Part shown: positions 36,693 to 49,097 of the stretch, piece after piece
How positions within the stretch are numbered: position 1 is the stretch's first letter
Layout: every line of letters starts with the position of its first letter
Assembly (NCBI GenBank): GCA_035235625.1
Contig: CP141143.1
Span: 36,193,178-36,257,177, forward strand
Length of the DNA stretch: 64,000 nucleotides
DNA from: Saururus chinensis
Lineage: Eukaryota > Streptophyta > Magnoliopsida > Piperales > Saururaceae
Reading direction: 5' to 3'
Notes under the pieces: generated by a model
Databases searched by the model: none
What the model was told of the DNA's origin: nothing
The model's input: the letters and a program-made list of their open reading frames with translations, nothing else
Made by a program: the position numbers and the translations under genes

Positions 36693-39590
36693 GTAGGTTC
36701 ATTAACCTTAGAAAAGTCATTGGACATGCTTGTCTAGAGTAGTTTCATAGGATATTTTTATCCCCTATTTTTCATGAAAATCATTTTGGGACATTAAACA
36801 AAACAAAAACTATTTTTCTTTTTAGAAATTTTTTATAGTGTATTTTCATTTAGTTTGATTAGTGTTTGGTTGATTTATTTTCAAAAAAATAAAAATAAGT
36901 TTTGTATTTATAATCATATAACTGGCATATCATATGGAACACACTTGAATTGTGGAATATTGCACATAATGGGTCATACATGTAATGCATAATGAATACA
37001 ATCTTAAGTCATAGAGGACAATATGAATATCAATTAGGTAGAGTTTTAAGATTCATAATAATAGTTTATGTATTGTTGATTAACTAAAAGGCTTAGTACT
37101 TACTATGAGAATTTAAGATCATCTATTGAGCTAAATGTCTAATATGGTTGATTTACTTGTTGACTTTGATGCTATGAGGTAGTATAAAGTAGTTGAGTGG
37201 TTTAGATTCCTTTCCAAGATGTATGAGATTTGATATGTTTATGTTAAAGTATGAACACTTGATGTAAATATTGTCATTAATGGTTCTCATAAAGATGGTG
37301 GGGAGGGCTTCCTACATGAAAAATCTTATTTTAGTAGGAAAGTTACCATCTCCTGGACACTGGAAAAGATTTAGAATGAAAAAAATTTAAATAGTGCAAG
37401 GTTAAGAGAACTAAGAAAAAACCATTGAAAGAAAAAATTATGAAAAGAATGTAAAAGAAAATTTTGAGAAAAGCAAAGGGCATAGAGAATGACAAAAATA
37501 GAAATAGAGCTTTGTATTAGTCCTTGTATCTCTTGCTTATTCAATGTAAATTAATGATCAAATCGAATATGAGCATAAGCCAAGTTACTCGGCAGGCTTA
37601 TTTGGCAAAGTAGTGGAAGATGAAAGTTATTTTTTACTATATTAACCATTTATCTCCTCATGATTGTTTTGAATGATTATGGTATAATCTTTGACTTAAA
37701 GTAAAACACTTTTCCATCTTCTCTTATTATGAGGCTTGGAACATGAAATTCTAATTCTTTGCTCTAGTAGCTGATAAAATTATGTTATGCTAATGTGGGA
37801 TATACACAATGTGTTACTATGAAACTCGGATAATATGTTCGTAATTGATATTGTTATATTATTAACAACACACTTTGTTCTCAATAAACTTCTTATTTGA
37901 TTCTCCTAAGAGTTGATTCTAAATGTCATTTCAAATAATTTTATAAGGTTTTTCTCAATATTTTTTCTTCTTCAATTGGATTTCCGTTTGTCTATTTGTG
38001 AAAAAAAGGTGGAACATTTTGGTTTAGTAATAACCTTAAATCTTGATGGTAGAAATAGTCTAAATGGATAAAAATAAAAATTTCTTGAGATGGCTATGAC
38101 TTGATTAATCTTTTACTTAGTTGAACATTTTAATTTTATATTTACTTATTTCCTAGAATAGTATAATGTGGGTATGTTCTAGTTTGTGATGTGTAAGCTT
38201 ATTATAGGTTAAAGACCACACTACAATAGGATTAGAGAGGTATGGATAAAGGGGGAGAGACTTTGTTGGATAATTTATCGAAATCTAATTATTCACTACA
38301 GAGTTGTAATTTTTATTTTTTAGATGACGGGTTGAAGTATTTTATAACCAAAGAGGGAGAATTTAATAACATAAATGTCCTTATGTCATGTGGAATTGGC
38401 TCATTTTAGTAATCAAAATAATGTCATTAATGTGTATTTTGAGACAATTTAAGTCTGAAGAATAATTTCTAAAGGTGGAATGAAAGGAAGACTCAAATCC
38501 ATGTCTTGGATAGGTAAAAACACGAACACACATCACATTCACATACTTTATGATAAAAGAGACCTTAGGTAAAAGAATGGTGAGAATTGGAGGTTTGAAT
38601 ATTCAAAAAATAAAAAAATGGTTAGAATGATCGATCGCTGATGAACTATAGAAGAATATCCAAATAGTGTAAGGGTACTTGAACGCTTTTGTGAATGATC
38701 GATTGACACCCAAAAATACTCTTTGTTAAACGAATCCGAGAGTTTAGCGATCGATCATAAAGTCAAACGATTGATCAATGAAAGAGTTGTGAGAAAAATT
38801 AACAAAGATCGATCAATTGTCCTATGGAACAATCAATCGATTGAGCGATGGGTTACCTAAATTAAACTTTCTCAATTTGATTTGGATTCCTAGTTGGAGT
38901 CATATTCCTTTTGGAACTTGGGATTTTATATAAAGGATTGGAACATTATGGAGAGAAGAGATATGACCTAGAAAACCTAGATAACTTATGTGGATTTGCT
39001 CTAATGGAGTTTTGAGAGAGTTGTCTTCTAGAATGAGAACATATCTACCTAAATCAAAAAGGGTATCATGAATGGCGATTAAATATTAGGGTTTGTTTGT
39101 TTCACTTCAAAATAAATTCATGAGTATAGAGGCTAAAACTCATTGTCTTTATCTTTGTAAGATAATCGGACTAGTGGCAATCTAGTGATCCATTATTGTT
39201 GTCTAGTGGTTATTAAACTCAAGTAGTAGTTAAGTATTTTTATTAAAAAATTGAGTTCATTTCATGCTATTAATTTAGTTTTTCATGCTAGTGTGTGTCA
39301 AGTTTTCCTAATCTTCCTAGTTTTTGATTTCTCAAGTCATATCTCTTGTGTTAGGATTTGATATCTTATTTGTGCTAGTTTACTTGTTTTTCTCTTAGAA
39401 TAACTTATTAAACTTGCTAATTTTTGTGCCCTAATTTATTAGTCTACTTCTTCTTATATTTCTCCTTGCTTAGAGTGCTTAAAAAATGTTGCTTAGGTGG
39501 TTTAAGTTTGCTTAATTTTAATGGGTATGTCAAATAATTCAATGAGTTAACATGGAGATTTGAGTAATCCTATGAGTGCTTTTATTCAAG
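36693..39590. other. Gene-free stretch, probable LTR remains at its right end
   Basis: AT-rich with nothing recognisable to about 38600. From 38600 to 39100 several CGATCGATCA-like motifs are followed by TTTTATATAAAGG (38923-38935), a TATA-like box. Placed upstream of a copia gag relic, this may be an eroded 5' LTR. Confidence 0.35.
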
Positions 39591-40222
39591 TACTTGATGG
39601 AAATACTTAGAAAGCGGTGATTAAAGATTGAAATCCTCCCTTGACCAAAGACAAATATGGAAATTCAATCTTAAAAGTCGAGAGTGTATTGGATGAAAAT
39701 GAAATAAAACATGAAAATCGAAATAGTAAGGCCCTTAGTACATTATTCAATGCCATAGGAAAGTCGCAACATAGGCTAAACTTAAATTGCGCATCTACTA
39801 AGGTTGTATATGAAAAACTTGTGAAGTATAATGAGGAAATAGAGGCCATTAAAGTATTTAGATTATAGATGCTCACCCTCGAATTTGATAACATAATCAT
39901 GAGTAAATATGAGACAATTTCTGAATATTATGCTAAGATATTAGGCATGGTCAATACTTTTGATTAATTAGGGGAACCTATTCCTGACTACCTAGTTGTA
40001 AGGAAATTGTTAAGGTCCTTATCTTCTAAATTTAAAATTAAGGTGATAATAATTAATGAATCTAAAAATATAGTTACCTTATACATTGAGGAAGTTGTAG
40101 GGAAACTTAGAAACTTTGAGATGCAAGAAGAATCTTATGAAAATAAGATAGAATTATTTGAGAAATATAAGGGAAACAAACTTCCCTTAAGACATCTAAG
40201 ATTGTACAAGAATGTTGAATAG
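39590..40222 (+). pseudogene. Copia gag relic (UBN2), plus strand
   Basis: Frames read KALSTLFNAIG, then VVYEKLVKYNEEIEAIKV, then (after a stop) MLTLEFDNIIMSKYETISEY and LGEPIPDYLVVRKLLRSLS, then TLYIEEVVGKLRNFEMQEES. This follows the UBN2 gag order (FENLxMxExETIxEF, VRKILRSLPxxF, TLxxxELIGxLxxxE). Stops replace residues at about 39867 and 39964. No zinc knuckle or pol follows; instead a minus-strand copia pol begins at 40260. Confidence 0.7.
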
Positions 40223-40249
40223 GATTTTCTGAAATTTTAATTAAACTTA

Positions 40250-40640
40250 GATTATCGCAATATAAAGTTATTTTGTCCTAACGTATTTCATAGTCAAATA
40301 ACATTCTTTTTCTCCACATTAATTAAGTACAACAACTACTAGCAACTATATATGTTCAACTACTATAGTTGATAAAGAAACATAATTTTATTTTTTAATA
40401 TGCCAAGAAACAAAACAATTTCCTACGTAAAAATATTTAGCTGAGGCACTCTTCTTATCATCTACATTCCCTGTCCAATTAACTTCTAAATATCCAACTA
40501 GTTCAAAAGTAGTGTCAAATGAAAACCATAAACCATATCATGTAAATCTACTCACATATTTTATTATTCTCTTAACAGCAATCATGTGGGATTTTTTAGG
40601 ATTAACTTGATATTTAACACATATTCCTACACCTAAGCAA
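40250..40640 (-). pseudogene. Copia RNase H region, minus strand
   Basis: On the minus strand: CVKYQVNPKKSHMIAVKRII, then YGLWFSFDTTFELVGYLEV, WTGNVDDKKSASAKYF and GNCFVSW. This matches the conserved C-terminal part of copia pol (ARFQxxPKxSHLxAVKRI, LVGYSDADYAGxxxDRKSTSG, VSWxSKKQ). An aspartate of the DAD motif is changed and stops are present. It is the downstream end of the pol relic at 42190-43425. Confidence 0.75.
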
Positions 40641-40649
40641 ATGTTTGGG

Positions 40650-40925
40650 CGATGAGCAGTTAATTTAATTAGTCGATGCATTGGTTAACTCATTGATAAT
40701 TATTGGTGAGGGTATCAACTCATCCATAAGGTCACTAATGGATTTTGTCGGTAAATCTTGACAAGTCAATGATCTCACTAATGGTTATTGGTGAGGTCAT
40801 CGGCTTGTCAATGAGGTTATTGATGGATCTTAAAGGCATAGTTGACATGGTTTGACATGTCGATGAGTTCATCGATGATCATCAGTGTGGTCAACAACAT
40901 GTCAGCAAGGCTCCTAATGGAAAAC
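40650..40925 (+). repeat. Degenerate tandem repeat, ~110-bp unit
   Basis: About two and a half to three units with CACTAATGGATTTTGTCGG, TGGTTATTGGTGAGGTCATC and GTCAATGAGGTTATTGATGG. Non-coding. It lies where reverse transcriptase of the pol relic should be. Confidence 0.6.
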
Positions 40926-41027
40926 ATGATTTTAAAACTTATTAGGAATATAGCTAATGTATGTTATAGTACTTATAATTAATAATACATGGTTTTTTAT
41001 GTAATTTGTGTTGTGGATGAAAGGTTA

Positions 41028-41028
<1 letters not shown>

Positions 41029-41068
<40 letters not shown>
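41029..41068. repeat. (TA)n microsatellite
   Basis: About 20 uninterrupted TA units. A frame of alternating Tyr/Ile across it is an artefact. Confidence 0.9.
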
Positions 41069-41070
<2 letters not shown>

Positions 41071-42189
41071 CTTAAGGATTATAATCCCCAAAGTATGTGC
41101 ATGAGCCTATTGATTGTGATAAATGGGTACCCAAAAGACTATGCATACACCAACCAAGGTCATAGGAACCCTTGGTGCCTCAGCTCCAAAAGGATGTCTT
41201 TAGCCATGTCAAAAGAAGGGGGTTGGTATGAAAAGGACCAAAAGTCTTCCATCTCTCTAAAAAATAGAAATTATATAGAACCGCTTCCTGACCTGAGAGT
41301 CGTGTTTGAATGAACTAGAACATTGAAAGATGACTAGTCCTGTGCAACATAATATAAGAGGTTTCAATGATTATATAAAGCTGCTATCTCAACACTAGGG
41401 TCTATGAGCCCTAATGAACCATTAATTCATAATGTGGATGGGGAGAGACAAACTTCATAGCACTAAAGTCATTATGTGGTAGCCCAATATCTAGGAGTAC
41501 AAAACTCCTAGATAAGGTCATTATGTCTAGAGAACCTTCGAGAAGTGTTTTTCTTACAAATAGAAATAATATTATAAAAGGTATGTACTCTTTATATGGT
41601 GATGAATCGACTAGTTTTCAAACAAGAAATCCACGGTATGTTGATCGAGCTTTTATAATTCTTTAACATTTCTATGTCACTGAGTATTCTTGTATACTCA
41701 GCATCCTTTGTGGTGTAGGTGCTCAGCTTAAGGCTCAAAGGTATGTGAATGTCATAACTATAGTGAAGATTTACTCTACATTTATGAAGATACTTTAGCT
41801 AGGTTTGATTAGGCACATGAGTATGTCATTTATCTTTTATTAGTCTTGATTTTGTTAATGGACAATTGTAAACTTGTGGGTCATGTAAATATTTTAATGT
41901 AATAGTTATATGAATTTCTATTAGAGATATTAGTAACACATTCAAATTATTGTGAAAATAGATGATACTCATACCCCCAATTCTTTATTTATTCCATATA
42001 TTTTTATCGCTACAACCAATATAATGGATGTATGGGATTTGAAATATTTTCTTTAAAAATAAAGGAAAAATATATATTTTATGAAACATTTAAACGCAAA
42101 AATTGGGGATATGACATTCCCTATGACAAGGGTTTCAAAAGATTCTAAAGTATTTGATAGTGGGTTTTTTACTTCTCCACAACTCATAA

Positions 42190-43425
42190 GGGGTTTGGAC
42201 TATACTAGGTCTTAAATATACTCTATTTAGGGTGTATGTTGCAGTATTTACAATTTGTCCAAAAAATGTTTAGCTAAATTCTTTTCATTTAGCATAATGT
42301 TGGCTATTTATTGAATAGTCATATTTTTTAACTATTCCATTTTATTGAGAAGTTTTAGGAGCTGAAAACTCATGATGAATTCTAAGTTTGTCACAAAACT
42401 TTAAACATAAAGTCAGTGAATTGACCACCTTTATTACGTTTAATGTTTAGAATGTGTAGGTCACTTGTGTTTTGAATTAAGGGAAATTGTTTTATGTGCT
42501 TTAAAAACATCTAACCACCATCATCAAAATATATTTTTTACATCCCAAACTAGCTATTTGCATTGGTTCCCTAAGGTCCATGTGTATTATTTCTAATGGT
42601 CTCTTGTTTGTCATATGTTTTAACTTCTCATGATGGGCTTTTGACAATTTACCCTTTTGACAAGCACCACATATAAAATTTACAGGAGGTTTCAAAATAA
42701 GGGTACCTAAAATGATTCATTCTTCTATTATTTTGTCAATTCTATTAAATTCAAATGTCCTAACCTTTGATGTGACAAATAAGTATTATCAAATAAGGAC
42801 AAGTTTTTAAAATAAATAAGATTAAGCAAATAGCAATTATCATGAGCTCTTAAACCTTTCACACAAGTCATTCTAAATTTGTCAATGATATAACAAATCT
42901 TATTTGTAAATTTTACAACAAAAGTAGAGTCACAAATTTGACTAATGCTTAAAAGATTATCTTATAGAGCACTTACATACAAAACATTATCAATATCAGC
43001 AATATAAAAATTTTCAAAGTGCCTATCTAATTTATTTTTATTTTATTTCCATCTCTAAAGGTAACTTTAACATTATACTTCTCTATCAAATTATTAAACC
43101 TCGATTTGTCATTAGTCATGTCTTTTGAACATCCACTATCTAGGTACCACATGTTAGAATGTTAAATTTTCATGGCAGTGTTCACTACATGGCATTTAAC
43201 ATCCTCTTTCTCTACCCAAATTGTCTTAGTTTTTACAAGTTTTTGAAGATTACTGAAATTTTTATCATGTTTGGGATTCTCAAATATTTTTTCATGCACT
43301 TTTTGTTCTTTCTTGTGATAACTATTAAGAGCAAATTTGTGAGAGTCTCTTAGTAAATCTTGTGTGTGTGCCCTATATCTAAGATCTTGAACTTTTGTAC
43401 TAAGTTCCCTTAAGTTTCTTCTCAT
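42190..43425 (-). pseudogene. Copia gag end, protease and integrase relic, minus strand
   Basis: Read on the minus strand: a gag-like basic stretch (43425-43162), then WYLDSGCSKDMTNDKSRF at about 43155-43100 (retropepsin DSG), a pre-integrase region with broken frames, then CGACQKGKLSKAHHEKLK and RPLEIIHMDLREPMQIASLG (42695-42501), the C-X2-C end of the integrase zinc finger and first catalytic aspartate region. Further on, HHEFSAPKTSQ, NGIVKK and FFGQIVNTATYTLNR match HExSAPxTPQQNGVVER and FWAEAVxTAxYxxNR. Numerous stops. With the RNase H at 40250-40640 this is one copia element lacking reverse transcriptase. Confidence 0.75.
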
Positions 43426-43429
43426 CCAT

Positions 43430-46020
43430 ATAATTGTTTGAACAAGTCAATTGTAACATTATCTCTCAAAATTTGTGGTTTCTTCACTAATTTATTCTTC
43501 TTTGGCTCAAATTCAATCACTAGTTCTTTCTTAAGTATTTGTTTAGCTCAAATTTTGGTCACTTGTTTGGCTCAAGATGATGTGAAGATAAAGACTATGA
43601 GATATGACCTCATTGTGCAAGAATTTATTTTGAAGCGGAATAAGAACCCATACTACCTAAATGTTATCCATGATCAATCTATCTACCAAACAAGAATGCA
43701 CACCACTCAAAGACACATATTTAATTTGGAAAATTCAACTTTAGTAAAAAAACTTATCTACGATACACATGCATAAATCGATTGGTGAATGCCTCACAAT
43801 TGAAAAAATAACCCTGCTTAATTGGCTGAATCATAAGCAAACTTGCTCACCCCAGACAATCCCTAACACGGAAGGTCGGACTTCTAAAAGGAAACTAGAA
43901 TAGTTAGGGTAAGTCCCCTAACGGGGAAAATACCCCTTGGTAAGTCGGTGCAAACAGACAAACCATACTAGATCCTCAGGTTCCAGATAACTCTATAATT
44001 TAACTCATTATAGCATTATGCTCTTCTCACACGATGAGGAAACCTATCCTCAAAGGAACTTAAAACCCCATCCATTGGATGTAAAACCCCGTCATTTCAG
44101 ACATAAAACCGATTCAAGAAACTTCCGAGTGACTAAACCGGCAACCAATGACATCCAATTGCATCCAATCGATCAATCATGGCTAATTATGATTAATCAT
44201 TTCTTATAAAGCATTTTTGTGATGCATGTGCCATAATATATACGTAAGCAAGGTCTAACGAATGTAAGCACAATTAACCATACTCAAATCAGTCCCTAAG
44301 AGCATGTAAAATGATATGTTTGTGAGAAATAAAATCATGTAGTCATAAACAAGAATGTACATATGCATAGTAGTGTTTCATACTTAACCTAAAACATGTG
44401 AAAAATAAATCACCTAAAATAATCAATGTAACATGTGCAAGCATACATAAGTTATCATAGTCAAGACCTACTGGAATCATAGAGTAATTATGGAGAAATC
44501 ATCAAACATGGATTTAAAACAAGTAGAATATCATACTACATCAAGACAAGTATAGTCCTATTCATACTTGAGCTGAATTATAATTCAAAGATGGTTCTCA
44601 GGCAATCACAGTAGCATTTATAGGTAATCATAACTCATCATAGTCATAGGAAATTAGAATCATGAGGAAAGAACAAGAAATAGCCAAAAATTCAAAAAAA
44701 TAGGCTAAGAACACAAAACCACCTTGTTGCCATTCAAATGCCCCGGTGGCTAACCGTTCAAACGGCTGTGAGCTTGTTCAATAGGCTAGAACAATTCACT
44801 TTTCTGGTTCGTCTTTAGCCTTTTGAAATTCAAACCAAAAACATTCATAAATTCTGTATAAATTCAAAAATTACCATAGAACATCATATAATCAAACTCT
44901 AACCCTAGAACATGATAGATCTAATCAATCTCATGCTTAATCACAAGAAGATTACCATAAGTAACATGCTTCTAACAAATCACCATTAAACCTCAAAAGA
45001 AAGCAAGAACTCATATAAATCCACAATAATGCATTCCAATTGGAAAAACCACAAGGAAAAATTTTCTTACCTCTATGAAGCCTTTGGATCTACAAAAGAG
45101 CTTCAATCCTTAAAAAATCCTACCCAAAATTAGGGTTTTTGTTGAAACATAATTAAAATTAACTAATAGACTCAAATTCAACTTGAAAATAAGTTGATCT
45201 AGGATATCCTTTGGTTAAAAATGAAAATCACTCATTTAGGGTTTTAAATCAAAATTAAAAATAAAATTTTAGATGGAAGAAATCAAGAATCAAGATGGGG
45301 AAATAAAGATAAGAATGATTAAGACCAAACCGAAAGATTAAGGGTGATTAGTGCAATAAAATACACCTTAATCCAATTTTCTTCTTTGGGAAATATGGGG
45401 TAGAGCACTCCCTCCTAGCACAGCTCTTCCCCATTTGGGCAAACAGGCTAGGTTTTCTTTAAATATTAAGGGTTTTGAGTTGGGTAAACAAATTGTTGGG
45501 CAGTAAAATAGGTCAAAATGCCCTAAGTGGCTAATTAGGGTTATTTTTTGTCCAAAAATCAATGTAATCACACCTAAAGCCATTGAAATGAAATAATAGA
45601 AGTTTAGAGGGTCAAGTTGGTTGCAGGCCATCCAACATGGATGTAGGGCCTACGACGGGGTCTGCACAAATAATTATAGAAAAATTAGGATATATTGTCA
45701 TAAAATTTGAAAAAATTGGATAAATCAATTTTGACACTAATACTTATGAAAAATAAAATTAAACCTTATGTAAGTAATAATTACTAACCCATAACCCCAA
45801 AATTAAATTAAACTGGTAAATAAACAAAACCACACAAATTCACATAATTAAAAATAATAATAAGCAAAAAAATAGAGATCTTACACACCTCCTCTTCCTC
45901 CTTGCCAGAATCTAACATGACCATTATACACTAGCCAGCGAAGCTATTATAAATTTAGTTTTTTTATCTACGAGCTCAAATCTTAAAAAATGAACCCATA
46001 AACATGTTAAACTATTCAAA
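43430..46020. other. Gene-free stretch, possibly minus-strand LTR
   Basis: Nothing codes here. The parts at 43790-44170 (repeated AAAACCCCATCCATTGG/AAAACCCCGTC-type phrases) and 44700-45890 (AAATTAGGGTTTTTG and CTACAAAAGAGC) resemble reverse-oriented long plant LTRs in style. Ends could not be defined. Confidence 0.3.
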
Positions 46021-46340
46021 ACTAATAGTGAGTTTTATTTTTACTTGAGTTTTAAGCATATGATACTCTTTTTTAAGTACCTAAATACTAATTTAAACAA
46101 AATAGAGCTATTAATTGGAACAAAATTTTTTGCCAAATGGAGCTATCAATTTAGGGCAGAGGGAATAAGATTTAAAAGGAAAATTTAATAAGAGTGAACC
46201 ATTTACCAGCCAACCTTGCATCAATACCAGAGCTATCCGTACATGCACAATCAATAAGCATTGCACATGGATATGAACGTGGATGATACAACCAGGGACA
46301 ATCCATCTTAGGAAAATTTCTAACCAAAACCACTTCTCCT
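46020..46340 (+). pseudogene. Fragment of a CRK intron (third copy)
   Basis: The right half (46195-46320; GTGAACCATTTACCAGCCAA, TACATGCACAATCAATAAGC, AGGAAAATTT) matches CRK copy 1 intron at 5105-5222. The left half (46060-46195; ATGATACTC, AGCTATTAATT) matches CRK copy 2 downstream at 55560-55675. It therefore preserves the intron that follows the first kinase exon, but no exon is left around it. Confidence 0.6.
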
Positions 46341-46857
46341 TACAAGTTTCAATTGTTTAGTACTCCCTTATCTATCAAGCAAACATCGATTGGACCATAA
46401 AAGTTGGGTGACCAGACATGTCACATGAGGACTGTGGTACTTCCCTTGTTTGGGCATTTAGATGCATGCTATGGAAACTCTTCTGCATACCATAAGGTTG
46501 GACTTGCTTTTAAAAAATTAGTGGGCTTCACATTTCATCTTCCATTCCAATTTGTCTTTCCTTTTTATGGCTGCAAACCTTTTTCTACAATAGCTCTCAA
46601 TAATAACACCATCCTATTTGAGCTTTTTTCTCCTCTCGCTTTTACTTTATTGGAAATGCCTATCTATTCTCACGGTTGCTTTATTATTCAATGGAAAATT
46701 TTATTTTTATATTATAAACTCACACATGAGTTTTGATTTATCTAGTTAATAGAGCCTATGTAAACTTTGTGTGGGGTCTATTTGTTAAGTCCAATCAAAA
46801 CTCTTGTGTGAATTTTGTAAGTATTTTTATTGTAGGAATATCGCTATCTTTATTTAA

Positions 46858-47240
46858 CACTACAAAAAAAAAACTATCAATAGCCACGCAACATTAGTGA
46901 CAACAGCCATTTCTAATAGCGATTATCTGCGACTACTAAAAGAGTTAGCCATTGCTATTGATTATTATGAGTGACGGCTGCCTATAGCTGTTGCAGATGA
47001 GCCAAAAATTCTAATTTCCACTCATTTTCTCACTTATAGTTGAGAAATAGCAACAACTAATTGGGACTGTCACTATTGACAATTTTTCTACAACAATTGG
47101 CTGTCATAGAAAATTTGATCTGCGATGGTCATCCCTAACAGTTGTTGCTAATAAACTCTTATTAGCGAGGCTAGTCTTGGATGGTCATTGTTATAAGTTC
47201 ATCAGCGATGGCCAATTAAGGTCGTCGCTGATGATCCCAT
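46858..47240. mobile_element. CACTA-D: single CACTA element end
   Basis: CACTACAAAAAAAAAACTATC begins at 46858 and is followed by subterminal motifs AGCGATGGCCA / GGTCGTCGCTGATG and their inverses. I find no right-hand TTTTGTAGTG downstream, so it is a truncated element or the partner end is lost. A different subterminal motif from A, B and C. Confidence 0.6.
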
Positions 47241-47244
47241 CTTC

Positions 47245-47285
47245 CCACCTGATATAGAGTTTATCAAGTTGACTTGATACTACCC

Positions 47286-47316
<31 letters not shown>

Positions 47317-47860
47317 ATATATATATATTATCAAGTTAAGTTGATAAATTCTTTATCAAGTTGAATTTTTTAGAGGGCCCATTTTTGTGGGCTACATCAA
47401 ATAGGGGTATGGGACTAAGGGGGATGTGTGGCAAATCATATAGAAAAAAGATTAATTTATTTTTTGCCAATTTAAATAAGTAGAACCCGCTCATCAAGGC
47501 TAGTCAAAATTTTAACCCCAAATCAATGGCTTAATTTTAATGTGGTTTAAATAAAGAGTCCTACATATTGAAATAATCTCAAAATTTGTAGACCCACGTC
47601 TTCAAATAAGATATTTAAATCCTAATTAGTTTCGCACCTATTGGGCAATTCTAAATACCTAAATTAGAAAATATAATTTTAACTATTGTTTTGATTGTAA
47701 GATTAAAGCGTCATGATGAAGGGGGCCCAATATGTTCAAATGAGCCCAAAATTTATGACCCCATATTTTTTATGTTCTTTTTATTTTCATTGGTCCCACA
47801 CTTGACAAATATTTGTAAAATCAATATTTTGAAAATCAACTTGGTAAACTCTTTTAGCAA
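47245..47860. repeat. Possible small inverted-repeat element with CT/TA microsatellite
   Basis: GAGTTTATCAAGTTGACTT near 47248 is matched inversely by AATCAACTTGGTAAACTC ending near 47858. Just inside the left end is a (CT)n(TA)n run, 47287-47328. No TSD is clear. It could be a MITE. Confidence 0.35.
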
Positions 47861-47883
47861 GTTCACTTGAGTTTACCTTTTTC

Positions 47884-47935
47884 CATATATATATATATGT
47901 ATTTTTTTAATATATATATATATATATATATATTA
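47884..47935. repeat. (TA)n microsatellite
   Basis: Two TA runs separated by GTATTTTTTTAA. Confidence 0.85.
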
Positions 47936-47939
47936 TTTA

Positions 47940-48780
47940 ATATAATTTCAAAATTATATTCGAGTTCAAGCTCTACCTTAGGCGAGTCGAGTTTGAGTTT
48001 CATTTGAGGCAAGCCGAACCGAGTTGCGTAATGGTATGCTCAAACTCAGCTATAGCCTATTCGAACTTAAATCGAATTCCAGCTAAGCCCGATTCGAGTT
48101 AAGCTTAAATTAAGTCGAGTTGGGCCTACTTGACAAGCTGACTTGACTCAACTCTTTAACTGCCCTACATGGTATTCATTGTAATTTCATTGAATGAATG
48201 AAGAAGAATTTTCTCTTAATTAAGTCCCCAGCTTTTGTATTTATAAATTTTGGATAAGCTTTAATGTAGAAGGCAAATTAACTTATTCGGTAGACAGTTG
48301 GACAACATGATTTCTTTTTGTGCCTGTATCAAGCACGAGTACGACCCATTCATCAGCGGTACTACTAGAAAATGCGTTAACAAGTCCGTTGGGCCCAACT
48401 TGTGTAATGCCTAACTCGTGTAATATCCTACTTATTGGGCTTGGGACCAACCCCATTTCGAGTATTGACAATTTAATTCTATGTGAGTTAATTGAAGTGA
48501 ATAAGACTCATATTCAAATTCAAAGTGAAGAAAAACTTGACTGAGATAAATATTAGCCTTATATTAAAACCCCAAAAGGGGCAACACACTTTTGTGAAAA
48601 ATGGAGATTTTGTATCCAAGCACCCATTTAGATTTGGGTTGGACCAAACTCGTGTGAGCCACATGCCTGCCTGACCCAGCCCGATTAAATTCGCATACAT
48701 AGTTGGCTCATTATATAATAATGATAGGAAGACGCTCTCACATGGTCACATTATTCTGGGAAAACATATTTCTATTATTA
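47940..48780. other. Gene-free stretch
   Basis: 47950-48150 is rich in GAGTCGAGTT/AAGCCGAAC phrases, as in some small hAT-type plant elements, but I cannot define ends. No supported gene. Confidence 0.35.
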
Positions 48781-48955
48781 CTGAGATGGCTGTTTCTTGC
48801 ATGGTGTTAAACTGAGTAAACAGGCTGCAGCTTGCATAGAATCTTCTCAAATCTAATTGTATATAGCGACCGGGTGAAGAGATCAGCTTCTTTGGCCATC
48901 TAATTGTTTATCTTGCTCCAAGAGAGCGCCTATGACAGTTTACTGCTAGCTTTGC

Positions 48956-48972
48956 CATTGACTAAAGTCATC
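48956..48972 (+). promoter_or_regulatory. Possible W-box pair upstream of CRK copy 2
   Basis: TTGACTAAAGTCA (48958-48970) holds TTGACT and its inverse AGTCA about 130 bp before the start codon. W-boxes bind WRKY factors and are common before stress-induced CRK genes. A short motif, so weak evidence. Confidence 0.3.
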
Positions 48973-49097
48973 CCCCACCGGTTTTTTCCTTTCCCTTCGT
49001 AACACTGTTTCAGAGGACGTCATTCTCGAGTCTCACAGTTATCATCATCCAGCATGTAAGAGAAGCTTTTAATCACCAGCTTTTCTTCAAAGAATTC

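Larger units (their letters stand above)
40640..42100 (+). mobile_element. LTR-like sequence replacing the reverse transcriptase part of the copia relic
   Basis: Between integrase and RNase H of the minus-strand pol relic there is no reverse transcriptase sequence. Instead there are the 110-bp repeats, a (TA)n run at 41029-41068, a TATA-like box near 41590 and the palindrome GAGTATTCTTGTATACTC near 41683. The last resembles the poly(A)-region hairpin of plant Ty3/gypsy LTRs. Ends and TSD not found. Confidence 0.35.

Noticed and set aside
43159..43353. Plus-strand frame overlapping the copia gag/protease region
   Set aside because: Shadow of the minus-strand copia sequence, which has clear motifs.
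42501..43425. Endogenous pararetrovirus (caulimovirus-like) sequence
   Set aside because: The motif order (gag, protease WYLDSGCS, integrase with CQKGK, RNase H) is that of copia; caulimovirids lack integrase.
46404..46736. 110-codon frame MGDQTCHMRTV..
   Set aside because: It lies between a CRK intron fragment and a CACTA end. The composition is that of random AT-rich translation and no domain is visible.
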